Assembly: GCF_900182565.1 (NCBI RefSeq)
Contig: NZ_FXTI01000005.1
Location: 1 to 64,000 of the forward strand
Origin: Melghirimyces algeriensis
GTDB taxonomy: Bacteria; Bacillota; Bacilli; Thermoactinomycetales; DSM-45169
Length of the DNA stretch: 64,000 bases
Reading direction: 5' to 3'
Below, piece after piece: positions 35,113 to 43,524 of this stretch (position 1 is the first letter of the stretch; each line of letters starts with the position of its first letter). The notes below the pieces were generated by a model. That model was not told where the DNA came from and did not search any database. It saw only the letters and a program-made list of their open reading frames with translations. Both the position numbers and the translations under genes were made by a program.

Positions 35113-35670
35113 TCAACGGGTGATCCAGTCAGCCACTTTTTTCAGCACCTTCCCCCGGTATGAATACTGTTGTCTTTCTTGCGGGGACATTTCCGCCAGT
35201 GTACGGTGATCACCATTTGGAATAAAAATCGGGTTAAAAGGGAAGCCTGGCTCTGGATCTATATTGCTTGGGATGGTATTTACAATCCGACCGGGCGTTC
35301 TGTCGGAAAAAACAGCGCGCTTTCCATCCCATAACACCGCAACCGCTCCTTCAAACCAAGCATCCCGACTCTCCCCATCCAGCAGTTTCATTACCCCTCT
35401 GTAACCGATTCCCTGAAACACCCGCTTGGATAAAATACCCGGAAACCGGTTATAAGCCTTAAAAAAAATTCCGGCATCATCTACCATCACCCTTTGGTAT
35501 CCCAAGCTTTGCACTTGGTTCATCTTTTCTTTGGTGACATCCTCAATCGTTCCCAAATCAGGCTCCACCAAATCCAATGAAAGACTTTGAACCCTGATTC
35601 CATAGGGCTGAAGAACCTGTCTAGCTTCTTGCAATTTCCCTTCATTCTGTGTAGCAAAGGGCAGAATCAT
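35113..35670 (-). CDS. Ham1/RdgB-like non-canonical purine NTP pyrophosphatase
   Basis: Proteins of this family remove ITP, dITP and XTP. From the ATG at 35670, which has GGAGGG seven bases upstream, the length is 185 residues; the frame is open nine codons further. Motifs are FATQNEGKLQEARQVL near the start, VDDAGIFF in the centre, and FPFNPIFIPNG for the usual F-G-Y-D-P-I-F. The normal C-terminal SHRxxA is replaced by QYSYRGKVLK. The protein is therefore a divergent member and its exact substrate is open. Confidence 0.85.
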   Translation of the reverse strand: MILPFATQNEGKLQEARQVLQPYGIRVQSLSLDLVEPDLGTIEDVTKEKMNQVQSLGYQRVMVDDAGIFFKAYNRFPGILSKRVFQGIGYRGVMKLLDGESRDAWFEGAVAVLWDGKRAVFSDRTPGRIVNTIPSNIDPEPGFPFNPIFIPNGDHRTLAEMSPQERQQYSYRGKVLKKVADWITR

Positions 35671-35790
35671 ATGAACTCCCTCCAATCTATATTTCATTAT
35701 ACCCTTTCATCATTCTTGGAATGGATAAACAAAATCACCTGAAAATATGGTATGCTACGTTGAAGAATGCTTAGAAAGGACTAACCCATC

Positions 35791-36873
35791 GTGTATCCAG
35801 TCATTCGAAAACTGTTGTTTCACCTTGACCCCGAATCCGCTCACGAATGGTCAATCCGTGGTCTCCGGACTGCTCAGCGGATTCCGGGAATCCTACAGGT
35901 TTTGGAGAAAAACATGTCCATCCGGGATCAGCGGCTGGCAACCCGATGTGGACAGCTCCATTTTCCAAATCCGGTTGGAATGGCAGCCGGATACGACAAA
36001 AATGCCACCGTCTATCCGGCTTTGGCCGCTTTGGGGTTTGGCTTTGTAGAGGTAGGAACACTGACTCCCAAACCACAGGCTGGAAATTCACAACCCCGGC
36101 TATACCGACTGGTGGAAGACGAAGCAGTCATTAACCGAATGGGGTTTAATAACGTGGGCATCGTTCGGGCGGCCACTCACTTCTCCAAACTTTCTCGCCC
36201 GTCGATTCCCATCGGAATCAACCTAGGCAAAAATAAAAAAACACCACAAAAGGACGCAGCCGGTGATTATCGGACAGGATTACGGGCTCTGTATCGATAT
36301 GGGGACTATTTTGTCATCAATATCAGCTCGCCAAACACCCAAGGACTTCGCGACCTTCAGGAGGCGGAATCCCTTCGTTTTTTGCTCACCGATCTGATGG
36401 AAGAACGACAGGAACTTCGTGATGAAACCGGGGAGATTCGCCCGCTTTTTCTGAAACTGGCCCCTGATCTGAGCCGGGAAGGTATGAAAGAAGCGATTCA
36501 GATTGCTCTGGACTTGAAAGTGGACGGCTTTATTGCCGTAAATACCACGCTGTCCCGCAACGGACTGAAAAGCCCAAACCGGAACGAAGCCGGCGGTTTG
36601 AGCGGACGTCCGCTGAATCAGATGGCTACGGATTGGATTCGATATATTTACCGAATCAGCGAAGGCAAGGTGCCCATTATCGGCGTTGGCGGAATCACCA
36701 GTGGAAAGGATGCCTATGACAAAATCCGGGCCGGAGCCTCTCTGATTCAGGTTTATACCGGGATGATCTATCGAGGACCTGCGATTGCCAGAAAGATCAA
36801 CCAGGAACTCATCGATCTGATGAACCGGGATGGATTATCCTCCATCGGTGACGTCGTTGGAATCGATGCCTGA
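35791..36873 (+). CDS. pyrD: Dihydroorotate dehydrogenase (quinone), class 2
   Basis: The membrane-associated FMN enzyme passes electrons from dihydroorotate to quinone in pyrimidine synthesis. The 360 residues include the N-terminal helical extension of class 2 enzymes, VGMAAGYDKNA, the catalytic-serine motif INISSPNTQGLRDLQ, and phosphate-binding IGVGGITSGKDAYDKIRAGASLIQVYTG. The start is GTG, preceded by AAAGGA. It stands alone, away from other pyr genes. Many Bacillales use a class 1B enzyme in the pyr operon, so this may be the only or a second enzyme. Confidence 0.95.
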   Translation: MYPVIRKLLFHLDPESAHEWSIRGLRTAQRIPGILQVLEKNMSIRDQRLATRCGQLHFPNPVGMAAGYDKNATVYPALAALGFGFVEVGTLTPKPQAGNSQPRLYRLVEDEAVINRMGFNNVGIVRAATHFSKLSRPSIPIGINLGKNKKTPQKDAAGDYRTGLRALYRYGDYFVINISSPNTQGLRDLQEAESLRFLLTDLMEERQELRDETGEIRPLFLKLAPDLSREGMKEAIQIALDLKVDGFIAVNTTLSRNGLKSPNRNEAGGLSGRPLNQMATDWIRYIYRISEGKVPIIGVGGITSGKDAYDKIRAGASLIQVYTGMIYRGPAIARKINQELIDLMNRDGLSSIGDVVGIDA

Positions 36874-36905
36874 GAAAAGCCCGTAAAGATCAGTCCAGAA
36901 TACAT

Positions 36906-36945
36906 GAAGAACCCCTCCATGCGGTTATCGCAGGAGGGGTTCTTC
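36906..36945. terminator. Terminator between pyrD and the RND pump gene
   Basis: A perfect 13-bp stem GAAGAACCCCTCC/GGAGGGGTTCTTC lies between the two converging genes and can serve both. Confidence 0.75.
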
Positions 36946-36973
36946 TCAATGATCCTTGACAAATTCATTGCCC

Positions 36974-39900
36974 TCAATCACTTATTTTCATACGTCGGGT
37001 ATCGGAATCAAACCAGCTGTATACCACAGGAATGACCACCAGTGTGAGCAGTGTGCTGGAAAAAAGGCCTCCGATGACAGCAATTCCGATAGGCTGCTGG
37101 ATTTCTGCCCCTTCTCCCAAACCCAGTGAAAGTGGAATCAGGCCCAAAACCGTGGTTGTAGCGGTCATCAAGATCGGCCGAAGCCGAGTCATTCCCGCCT
37201 CCACAATGGCATCATAACTGGAGATACCTTTCGCTTTCAGCTGATTGATGGTATCTACCAATACAATGGCATTATTCACCACAATCCCGGCCAGAACGAT
37301 CAATCCAATCATTGCTGTCACTCCAACCGGCGTTTGCGTCACAAACAACGCAATCGTAACCCCAATCACCATGAGTGGCAATGTCAACATAATTACGAAA
37401 GGATATTTAAAGGATTCAAACTGGGCAGCCAACACCAGGAAGATAAACAATACAGCCAGTCCGATTGCCAGGATAAGGTCATCAAAGGAGTCACGGAACA
37501 GTTCAGCACTTCCCTTAAGCTCAACGTTTAGTTCCGGTGGAAGGAGCTGATCCAGTTTTTCCATCACCTCTTTTTCCACTGTCCCCAGATCTGTACCATG
37601 ATATTGCACTTTATACTCAATGCTGTCCTGGAGGTTGCTCCGATTGATGGTGATCGGTCCATCCTCCACTTTCAGCGTTGCCAAGTCAGACAAGGGGATC
37701 ATTTCAACCGCCTGCACTCCTGCTTGAATCGGAAGATCTTTCAATTGATCCGGAGACTGACGGAACTGATCCTCAAAGCGAAGAAAGACATCATAGGAAT
37801 CCCCCTTCACATTGGCTCGCGTCACCACCTGTCCCCGTGTGGCGTCTGAGACGGCTGCAATAACCTGGGCAGGTGCCACCCCTTTATCTTCCGCTTTTTT
37901 ACGATCCACCGATACGGTGAGTTCCGGTTTGGTTTCTTTTTCCGAATCAGAAACCTGTTGTACATAATCTAGCTTTTGAATCTCCGCCGTGATTTTATCG
38001 GTCCACTTTTCCAACTCTTTCTTTTTTCCGCTCACTGTAAACTCCAGTGTATCAGGAGCCCCGGCCGCTTCAAAGGAAGATTGTTCGCGCAGATCGATCT
38101 CCACTTTTGGGTCAACCTTTGTCAACTGGGGTCTCAAATCATCCATAATCGCACGGGTTGAACGGTTTCGTTCGCTCTTATCCACTACATTGACATAGAT
38201 CTGGGCAATGTTTCGTCCGGAATCCCCAAACAGAGAGTTTTCATTGTTGGCCGTTCCCATCGTCGCCTGGAAATTTTTAATGTCTTTCTCCTGATCCAGG
38301 ATCTTCTCCACTTTTGCAGAAACCTGTTTCGTTTTTTTCAGGCTCGTTCCTGGAGGCATCTTCAATTCTGCAATGAAAATTCCTTCATCCGCCGCCGGAA
38401 GATATTCCGTGCCCACACTTCGAATTCCTACCAATCCGGTAACCAGCAAAACCAAGGCAATCAATGCCACAGTAAACCGATGGGCCAACGACCACTTCAA
38501 TGTTTTACGAAAACCGCAATACAAAAAGCTTTGCTCACGTTCTTTTGCCCAACGGGTTTGTGGTTTTTTCATAATCTTTGCTGCCATTACCGGAACAAGG
38601 GTAAGGGAGATCAACAATGAAGCCAATAAGCTGAATGTGACGGTAAACGCAAACTCCTTAAACAATTGACCGACAATTCCACTTACAAACATAATCGGTA
38701 CAAACACAAAAATTGTTGTCAAGGTTGATGCCGTAATCGCCACTGCTACTTCTCCGGCTCCATTGGTTGCCGCCTCTTTTGGCTCTTCACCCATCTGTAA
38801 ATGCCGATAAATATTTTCAATGACAACAATGGCGTTGTCCACCAGCATTCCCACACCCAGAGCCAATCCACCCAAGGTCATGATATTGAGACTGAAATCA
38901 GCCAAATACATTAAAACGAAAGCGGTAATCACAGATACCGGGATCGCCACCCCGATAATCAGGGGACTGCGCAAGGAGCGAAGGAACAAAAAGAGCACCA
39001 GCATGGCAAGTATACCGCCGCCAACCATTGTGGAGCTGACATTCTTGACGGTACGATCCACATATTTCCCCTGATCAAATATAATCAGTGTATCTGCATC
39101 CACGGTTTTGTTTAGACGCTTCAACTCTGCCCGGACTTCCTTGGAAACCTCGGCGGTATTGGCTCCTGACTGTTTAAAGATATTGATTCCCACACCGGGC
39201 TTTCCATTGGTGCGTGTGATTACAGAACGTTCCTTTTTGCCAAGCTTTACCTCTGCCACATCAGCTAATGAGATCTCATCCCCAGTCTTCGGGTTTACTC
39301 CCACATGAAGATCCCGAAACGCTTTTATACTGGTCAGCTCTGAAATTGCCCTGGATGGCAGATCATTACTCCCTTTTTGAATGATCCCTCCAGGTTGACT
39401 CACATTGGAAGCTTCAATCCGTTCCCGAATGTTGGACTGGGACAGCCCATATTTTTTCATTTCCTCCCCGTCAAGGGTCACCAGAACTTGCTTGTCCAGC
39501 AACCCGGAATAGTCCGCACTTGCCACTCCCGGTAACTGAGACAACGTTTGCGTCACCCGTTCCACATCATCCTTGAGTTGGCCGTTTTCTTTCCCGTCTT
39601 TCACCATGGACAACTGCATAATGGGAAAAGCGGACGGATCAAACTTGAGGAAACTGGGTGTATCCACTTCATCTGGCAGCGGACTTTGATTAATCTTGGA
39701 GATGACATCATTTTGTACCTGGTCAATATCCTGCGACCACTCAAATTCCAGCAGAATCAAAGTCATGCCTTCCTGGGTTTGGCTTTGAATGGTTTTTAGC
39801 CCGGAAAGGGTTCCCAATTCTTTCTCCAAGGGTTTTGTCACTTTTTTCAATACCTCATCCGGGTCCGCACCGGGATAGGAAGCTACTACAGCTCCTACGG

Positions 39901-40027
39901 GAGGCTGGATCTCAGGAAGCAAATCCATCTGTAAATTGAAGAGAGAAACAAAACCCATCACCAGAATGATAATCACGGCCACAGTTGTAAAAACCGGACG
40001 TCTAATGGAGAATTTAGCCAACTTCAT
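36974..40027 (-). CDS. RND-type multidrug efflux permease (HAE1/SwrC-like)
   Basis: From the ATG at 40027, which follows AGGAGG by eight bases, the protein has 1017 residues. It shows the tandem RND plan: membrane segment 1 after SIRRPVFTTVAV, a large outer domain (about 35-330), six segments, a second outer domain (about 540-830), and the last segments. The proton-relay aspartates lie in GGLALGVGMLVDNAIVVIENIY. Gram-positive relatives such as SwrC export surfactants and drugs. No membrane fusion protein gene lies next to it. The TetR-type gene 212 nt upstream is the likely regulator. Confidence 0.92.
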   Translation of the reverse strand: MKLAKFSIRRPVFTTVAVIIILVMGFVSLFNLQMDLLPEIQPPVGAVVASYPGADPDEVLKKVTKPLEKELGTLSGLKTIQSQTQEGMTLILLEFEWSQDIDQVQNDVISKINQSPLPDEVDTPSFLKFDPSAFPIMQLSMVKDGKENGQLKDDVERVTQTLSQLPGVASADYSGLLDKQVLVTLDGEEMKKYGLSQSNIRERIEASNVSQPGGIIQKGSNDLPSRAISELTSIKAFRDLHVGVNPKTGDEISLADVAEVKLGKKERSVITRTNGKPGVGINIFKQSGANTAEVSKEVRAELKRLNKTVDADTLIIFDQGKYVDRTVKNVSSTMVGGGILAMLVLFLFLRSLRSPLIIGVAIPVSVITAFVLMYLADFSLNIMTLGGLALGVGMLVDNAIVVIENIYRHLQMGEEPKEAATNGAGEVAVAITASTLTTIFVFVPIMFVSGIVGQLFKEFAFTVTFSLLASLLISLTLVPVMAAKIMKKPQTRWAKEREQSFLYCGFRKTLKWSLAHRFTVALIALVLLVTGLVGIRSVGTEYLPAADEGIFIAELKMPPGTSLKKTKQVSAKVEKILDQEKDIKNFQATMGTANNENSLFGDSGRNIAQIYVNVVDKSERNRSTRAIMDDLRPQLTKVDPKVEIDLREQSSFEAAGAPDTLEFTVSGKKKELEKWTDKITAEIQKLDYVQQVSDSEKETKPELTVSVDRKKAEDKGVAPAQVIAAVSDATRGQVVTRANVKGDSYDVFLRFEDQFRQSPDQLKDLPIQAGVQAVEMIPLSDLATLKVEDGPITINRSNLQDSIEYKVQYHGTDLGTVEKEVMEKLDQLLPPELNVELKGSAELFRDSFDDLILAIGLAVLFIFLVLAAQFESFKYPFVIMLTLPLMVIGVTIALFVTQTPVGVTAMIGLIVLAGIVVNNAIVLVDTINQLKAKGISSYDAIVEAGMTRLRPILMTATTTVLGLIPLSLGLGEGAEIQQPIGIAVIGGLFSSTLLTLVVIPVVYSWFDSDTRRMKISD

Positions 40028-40239
40028 TCCCTGTTCCTCCTTGTCCTTGTTATTTGCAGGTTTGCTGGAACATATCTGATCATTCACTACGGCGATTGGC
40101 TAGTGCTTCGAGAAGCCGACTTCCATCTCCATGCCTCCTGTTCTCTCACGAATGTCAAAACGATCTGCTCCGCCTTATCACCAGGGATAATCCCCAATTC
40201 TGTCCCAAATTTCCCCATTGATCCATCATGTATCTGAAA

Positions 40240-40902
40240 TCAACACTTCGTCTTTGTTGTTCCCTCAATTGGTGTATCATCCACGGACTGAGAATCATTT
40301 TTTTTATGATTCACCAAACCATAAAGAGCCGTCTTCACCCACTGATCCAGCTCCTTTTCCTCAATCATGTTTTCATGGTGCACGGCTTCAAACAATAATC
40401 GAAAAAAGAACCGTTCCCCCAACTCAGGGGGAATGGAGATCTCTCCCCGATCGACTCCTTCCTTCATCAACATGCGGACAGGCTTCAATATATATTGCTC
40501 ATACAGCTCGTACACTTCGCTTTCCCTTTCGGGAAAAAGCACTTTCACATCTCTGGAAACCGTCTGATGAAAATAACTAATGTCCGGAAAGGCATGGGAA
40601 AGGGAATAGAAACTTTTCATGATTAACTCCAACCGATCCGCAACCGGTTCTCCTGAAAGGAGGATGTCGTCTAATCTCTCCTTCCAATGAAGCAATGTAA
40701 ATCGAATCAAACTGATAAACAGATCCTGTTTATCTTTAAAATAATAATAAATCAGTCCACGACCCAATCCAGCTCTGCGGGCGATTGCCCCCATTTCTGC
40801 TCCATAGTATCCCCGTTCGCGATATACACCCAGCGCCGCTTCATAAATCTGCTTCTTTCTCTTTTCACGAATCGCTCGATTTTGTTCAGGTGAACGTGGC
40901 AT
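40240..40902 (-). CDS. TetR/AcrR-family transcriptional regulator
   Basis: The 220-residue protein has the TetR helix-turn-helix (IYEAALGVYRERGYYGAEMGAIARRAGLGRGLIYYYFKDKQDLF, about residues 17-60) and a ligand domain of unknown specificity. The ATG at 40902 follows AGAGGTG; the frame is open 16 codons further. A palindrome at 40934-40951 just behind the promoter suggests self-repression. It probably also controls the RND pump gene downstream. Confidence 0.92.
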   Translation of the reverse strand: MPRSPEQNRAIREKRKKQIYEAALGVYRERGYYGAEMGAIARRAGLGRGLIYYYFKDKQDLFISLIRFTLLHWKERLDDILLSGEPVADRLELIMKSFYSLSHAFPDISYFHQTVSRDVKVLFPERESEVYELYEQYILKPVRMLMKEGVDRGEISIPPELGERFFFRLLFEAVHHENMIEEKELDQWVKTALYGLVNHKKNDSQSVDDTPIEGTTKTKC

Positions 40903-40933
40903 ATTCCCACCTCTAGTTTTGAAACCCATTTTG

Positions 40934-40951
40934 GTTGACATAGGTGTCAAC
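40934..40951 (-). promoter_or_regulatory. Probable operator of the TetR-family regulator
   Basis: A perfect inverted repeat GTTGACA-TAGG-TGTCAAC lies 5 bp downstream of the -10 box and about 30 nt before the start codon. A repressor bound here would cover the transcription start. Confidence 0.65.
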
Positions 40952-40956
40952 TAAAC

Positions 40957-40985
40957 ATTTTATAATTGAATCCATATCTATTCAA
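40957..40985 (-). promoter_or_regulatory. SigmaA promoter of the TetR-family gene
   Basis: On the minus strand TTGAAT (40980-40985) and TAAAAT (40957-40962) are 17 bp apart. Confidence 0.65.
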
Positions 40986-41030
40986 TGCTCCTCTTTTACA
41001 GGATTGTGAATTTTCATATGTTATTTAAAT

Positions 41031-41054
41031 AAAAAAACAGCCTGGGAAGGCTGT
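41031..41054 (-). terminator. Terminator of the hprK-lgt-ppaX-yvoF operon
   Basis: On the minus strand ACAGCCT/AGGCTGT forms a 7-bp stem followed by seven T residues. It lies directly after element copy B. A nearly identical hairpin lies on the other side of the element (41281-41298). Confidence 0.85.
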
Positions 41055-41063
41055 GAGGTTCAT

Positions 41064-41271
41064 GACAAAGTGGTGAAGGGGAGATATCCGTTTCCGCATC
41101 TCTTTCCTCCAGCAAGGAAGTGGAAGGAGTCCGCTTCACCCCCTCCGGTTCCAACCAGCGGACAAAAGGGGAAAGCAGGTTGTCCGCTAAACGGTTGGAA
41201 CCTCCAGGGGTTCCGCTGGGTCGTCGGAAAAGGATGCTTCACCGGAAATCCCCCTCTTATTTTCCTTTGTC
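41064..41271 (-). repeat. GACAAAG element, copy B (full-length form)
   Basis: The 208-nt element is bounded by GACAAAG (41064-41070) and CTTTGTC (41265-41271). Its centre has two perfect nested stems: GGTTCCAACC with GGTTGGAACC (41147-41156 and 41193-41202), enclosing AGCGGACA with TGTCCGCT (41157-41164 and 41181-41188). Flanking GTGAG and CTCAC can extend the outer arms. It lies between the yvoF stop and the operon terminator. No coding frame is conserved between copies. Confidence 0.8.
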
Positions 41272-41280
41272 AGCAGTCTC

Positions 41281-41298
41281 ACAGCCTGGGGAGGCTGT
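41281..41298 (-). repeat. Hairpin at the yvoF stop, twin of the operon terminator stem
   Basis: ACAGCCTGGGGAGGCTGT differs by one loop base from the stem at 41037-41054. On the minus strand it directly follows the yvoF stop and an A run but has no T run behind it. On the plus strand it has one. The two hairpins frame element copy B as mirror images. Confidence 0.7.
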
Positions 41299-41304
41299 TT
41301 TTTT

Positions 41305-41805
41305 CTATTCCTCACTCTCGTTTTTTCTCTCTCGAATGATCCGAACCGGATTACCCGCAGCAAAAGTATTTGCCGGAATATCCCGGTTAACCAGAGACCC
41401 GGCTCCAACCACCGCTCCACTCCCGATACGGACCCCCGGAAGAATGGTGGTATTTGCACCAATCATCACCGAGTCCCCAATTTCTACATCCCCCACCCGA
41501 AACTCCTCAATCAAGTATTCATGGGTTAGAAGGGTTGTGTTATAACCGATAATGGAATTCTTGCCGATTTTAATCCGTTCAGGAAACAAAAGATCGACCA
41601 TCACTTTGTAAGCGATGGCTGTCTCTCTTCCAACCGTCATACTCAACATTCGTCGATATAAAACATTTTTCCATGAAAAAAACGGAAGGACTCGACATAA
41701 TTCAATCACGAGGACATTTCGGAATACCTTCCAAAATGGAACTGTTTGATAAAGTTGCCAAAGGGAATTCACCTGATGAACAGGGTGGTTTTCCGTTCTC
41801 CTCAA
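41305..41805 (-). CDS. yvoF: Acyltransferase with left-handed beta-helix (YvoF-like)
   Basis: The 166-residue protein has about 55 N-terminal residues followed by hexapeptide repeats (IKIGKNSIIGYNTTLLTHEY, VEIGDSVMIGANTTILPGVRIGSGAVVGAGSLV) as in maltose/galactoside O-acetyltransferases. It probably transfers an acetyl or similar group from CoA to a sugar-like acceptor; the acceptor is unknown. The start overlaps the ppaX stop by four bases. It is the last gene of the hprK-lgt-ppaX-yvoF operon, the order known from B. subtilis. Confidence 0.88.
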   Translation of the reverse strand: MRRTENHPVHQVNSLWQLYQTVPFWKVFRNVLVIELCRVLPFFSWKNVLYRRMLSMTVGRETAIAYKVMVDLLFPERIKIGKNSIIGYNTTLLTHEYLIEEFRVGDVEIGDSVMIGANTTILPGVRIGSGAVVGAGSLVNRDIPANTFAAGNPVRIIRERKNESEE

Positions 41806-42467
41806 GAAGATTCCCCTCCTCCGGATGGCGGAAGACCAACCACTTGCAAGAGGTCTTCCATCGTATCCAATACATGATCCGGTCGATAGCGGAATAGGGA
41901 GGTACCGTGAACACTCCAGGAAACAGCTGCGGAAGCCACACCTGCTTGCCGTGCGGCAAGCAAGTCATACTTTGAATCGCCCACCATCAATGTCGTCTTG
42001 GCATCCCCATCCAGTCTTTCCAGCGCCAGACGGATCGGTGAAGGGTCCGGTTTCGGTCGATCAGCGTCCTCCCAACAAACAACCGTGGAAAACCAAGCGG
42101 ACAACTGGCTTTGTTTCAAACCCTTTTGCACCGCCTGTCGTTGTTTATTGGATACAATGCCGAGAAGAAGTCCTTCGCGATACAGCTTTTCCAACACCTG
42201 ATCCACTCCTGGAAACGTTTGGACATACCGATCATGATTGGCCATATTATAGGCTCGATAAGTGGCAACCATCCGGTCTGCCCGTTCCGGTCCACCAAAA
42301 TGTCTCATCTGATCCCACAACGGTTCACCAAGACGATGGAATACATCTTGCTCACTATACTGATCCAAGCCATACGTTTTCCATGTATGTTGAAAAGAGG
42401 CAACGATCAAGGGAGTGGTATCCAGTATTGTTCCGTCCAGGTCGAACAGGACTGTACGATATCTCAA
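41802..42467 (-). CDS. ppaX: Pyrophosphatase PpaX
   Basis: PpaX hydrolyses the pyrophosphate released when HPr kinase/phosphorylase removes phosphate from seryl-HPr. The 221-residue HAD-type protein has motif I FDLDGTILDT, motif II SNK, and motif III/IV KPDPSPIRLALERL...MVGDSKYDLLAARQAG. It follows lgt by 48 nt, two genes after hprK, which fits this role. Confidence 0.93.
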   Translation of the reverse strand: MRYRTVLFDLDGTILDTTPLIVASFQHTWKTYGLDQYSEQDVFHRLGEPLWDQMRHFGGPERADRMVATYRAYNMANHDRYVQTFPGVDQVLEKLYREGLLLGIVSNKQRQAVQKGLKQSQLSAWFSTVVCWEDADRPKPDPSPIRLALERLDGDAKTTLMVGDSKYDLLAARQAGVASAAVSWSVHGTSLFRYRPDHVLDTMEDLLQVVGLPPSGGGESS

Positions 42468-42515
42468 GTCGGTTCCCCTCCCATGACCTGGTAGGCAGTA
42501 TTTTGTCCACTCATC

Positions 42516-43424
42516 CTATATGGACGCACCGTCTTTTATTTCAAGATAAGGTTCCTTGGCCAACCCTTTCATCCGCCGGAAAACAATCAATACGATTCCG
42601 GCCAAGACTAGGGAAAGACTGACCAGCTGGGCAACACGAATGTTTCCATCGACCATAAAGCCCGGCTCAAACAATAGTTCCATGGGTGACCAGAGTCCAT
42701 TTAATATGGAAGCCAGCCAAGCCGGCCCATCAAATGCCAGGCTGTCCGTTCTAAGACCCTCAATAAAGAAACGGCCCAAGGAGTACCAAACCAAATAGGT
42801 AAAGAAAATTTCCCCCCGCCGTGGATTTAACCGTCGAAGCAACAGTAACAAAAGAAGGCCTACGACATTCCATAATGATTCATAAAGGAAGGTAGGATGG
42901 TAATAGACCCCACCGATCTCCATCTGTTCAATCAGCCAGGCAGGCAGATGCAGATTTTCCAAAAACTGACGGCTCACTTCTCCACCGTGGGCTTCCTGAT
43001 TGATAAAGTTTCCCCAGCGACCAATTGCCTGTCCAAGAATAATACTGGGGGCAACGATATCCGTCAGTTGCAAAAAAGCGATTCCCCGCTTTTTCACAAA
43101 GAAAAAACCTGCAACCAATGCACCGATCAATCCCCCGTGAATGGCCAGGCCGCCTTTCCAGACTGCAATGATATCACCGGGATTCTGCATATAATACTCC
43201 CATTCAAAGGCGACATAATAAAGCCGGGCACCCAGTATCGCCGCAGGGATCACCCAGATCATCATGTCAAGAAACAGTTCGCTGTCCAGTCCATGGCGCT
43301 TTCCTTCCAGAATGGCAATCCAAAGACCGAGTAGAACTGCCGACCCCATGATCACCCCGTACCAATGAACCTGGACTGGCCCTAGAGAGATGGCGACCGG
43401 GTCGATTGCCTGTGCAAATAGCAT
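42516..43424 (-). CDS. lgt: Prolipoprotein diacylglyceryl transferase
   Basis: Lgt attaches diacylglycerol to the lipobox cysteine of prelipoproteins, two of which are encoded near the end of this window. From the ATG at 43424, after AGGAGG, the membrane protein has about 302 residues and roughly seven helices. It carries the family motif IGRWGNFINQEAHGG and the conserved H in GGLAIHGGLIGAL. The frame is open 17 codons further upstream. Confidence 0.95.
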   Translation of the reverse strand: MLFAQAIDPVAISLGPVQVHWYGVIMGSAVLLGLWIAILEGKRHGLDSELFLDMMIWVIPAAILGARLYYVAFEWEYYMQNPGDIIAVWKGGLAIHGGLIGALVAGFFFVKKRGIAFLQLTDIVAPSIILGQAIGRWGNFINQEAHGGEVSRQFLENLHLPAWLIEQMEIGGVYYHPTFLYESLWNVVGLLLLLLLRRLNPRRGEIFFTYLVWYSLGRFFIEGLRTDSLAFDGPAWLASILNGLWSPMELLFEPGFMVDGNIRVAQLVSLSLVLAGIVLIVFRRMKGLAKEPYLEIKDGASI

Positions 43425-43524
43425 CCGTATGGCTCCTCCTTTATTTACTGCTTTTGGCGAAAATTCAATACCCATTTTAACCTAATTGTTTAGGAAAAGA
43501 AACGTAAAAAGGAAGATTCTATAT

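Noticed and set aside
41064..41271. GACAAAG element copy B as a T-box leader
   Set aside because: There is no specifier loop, no GGGTGGAACCGCG-type T-box sequence, and the element follows a gene instead of preceding an aminoacyl-tRNA synthetase gene.
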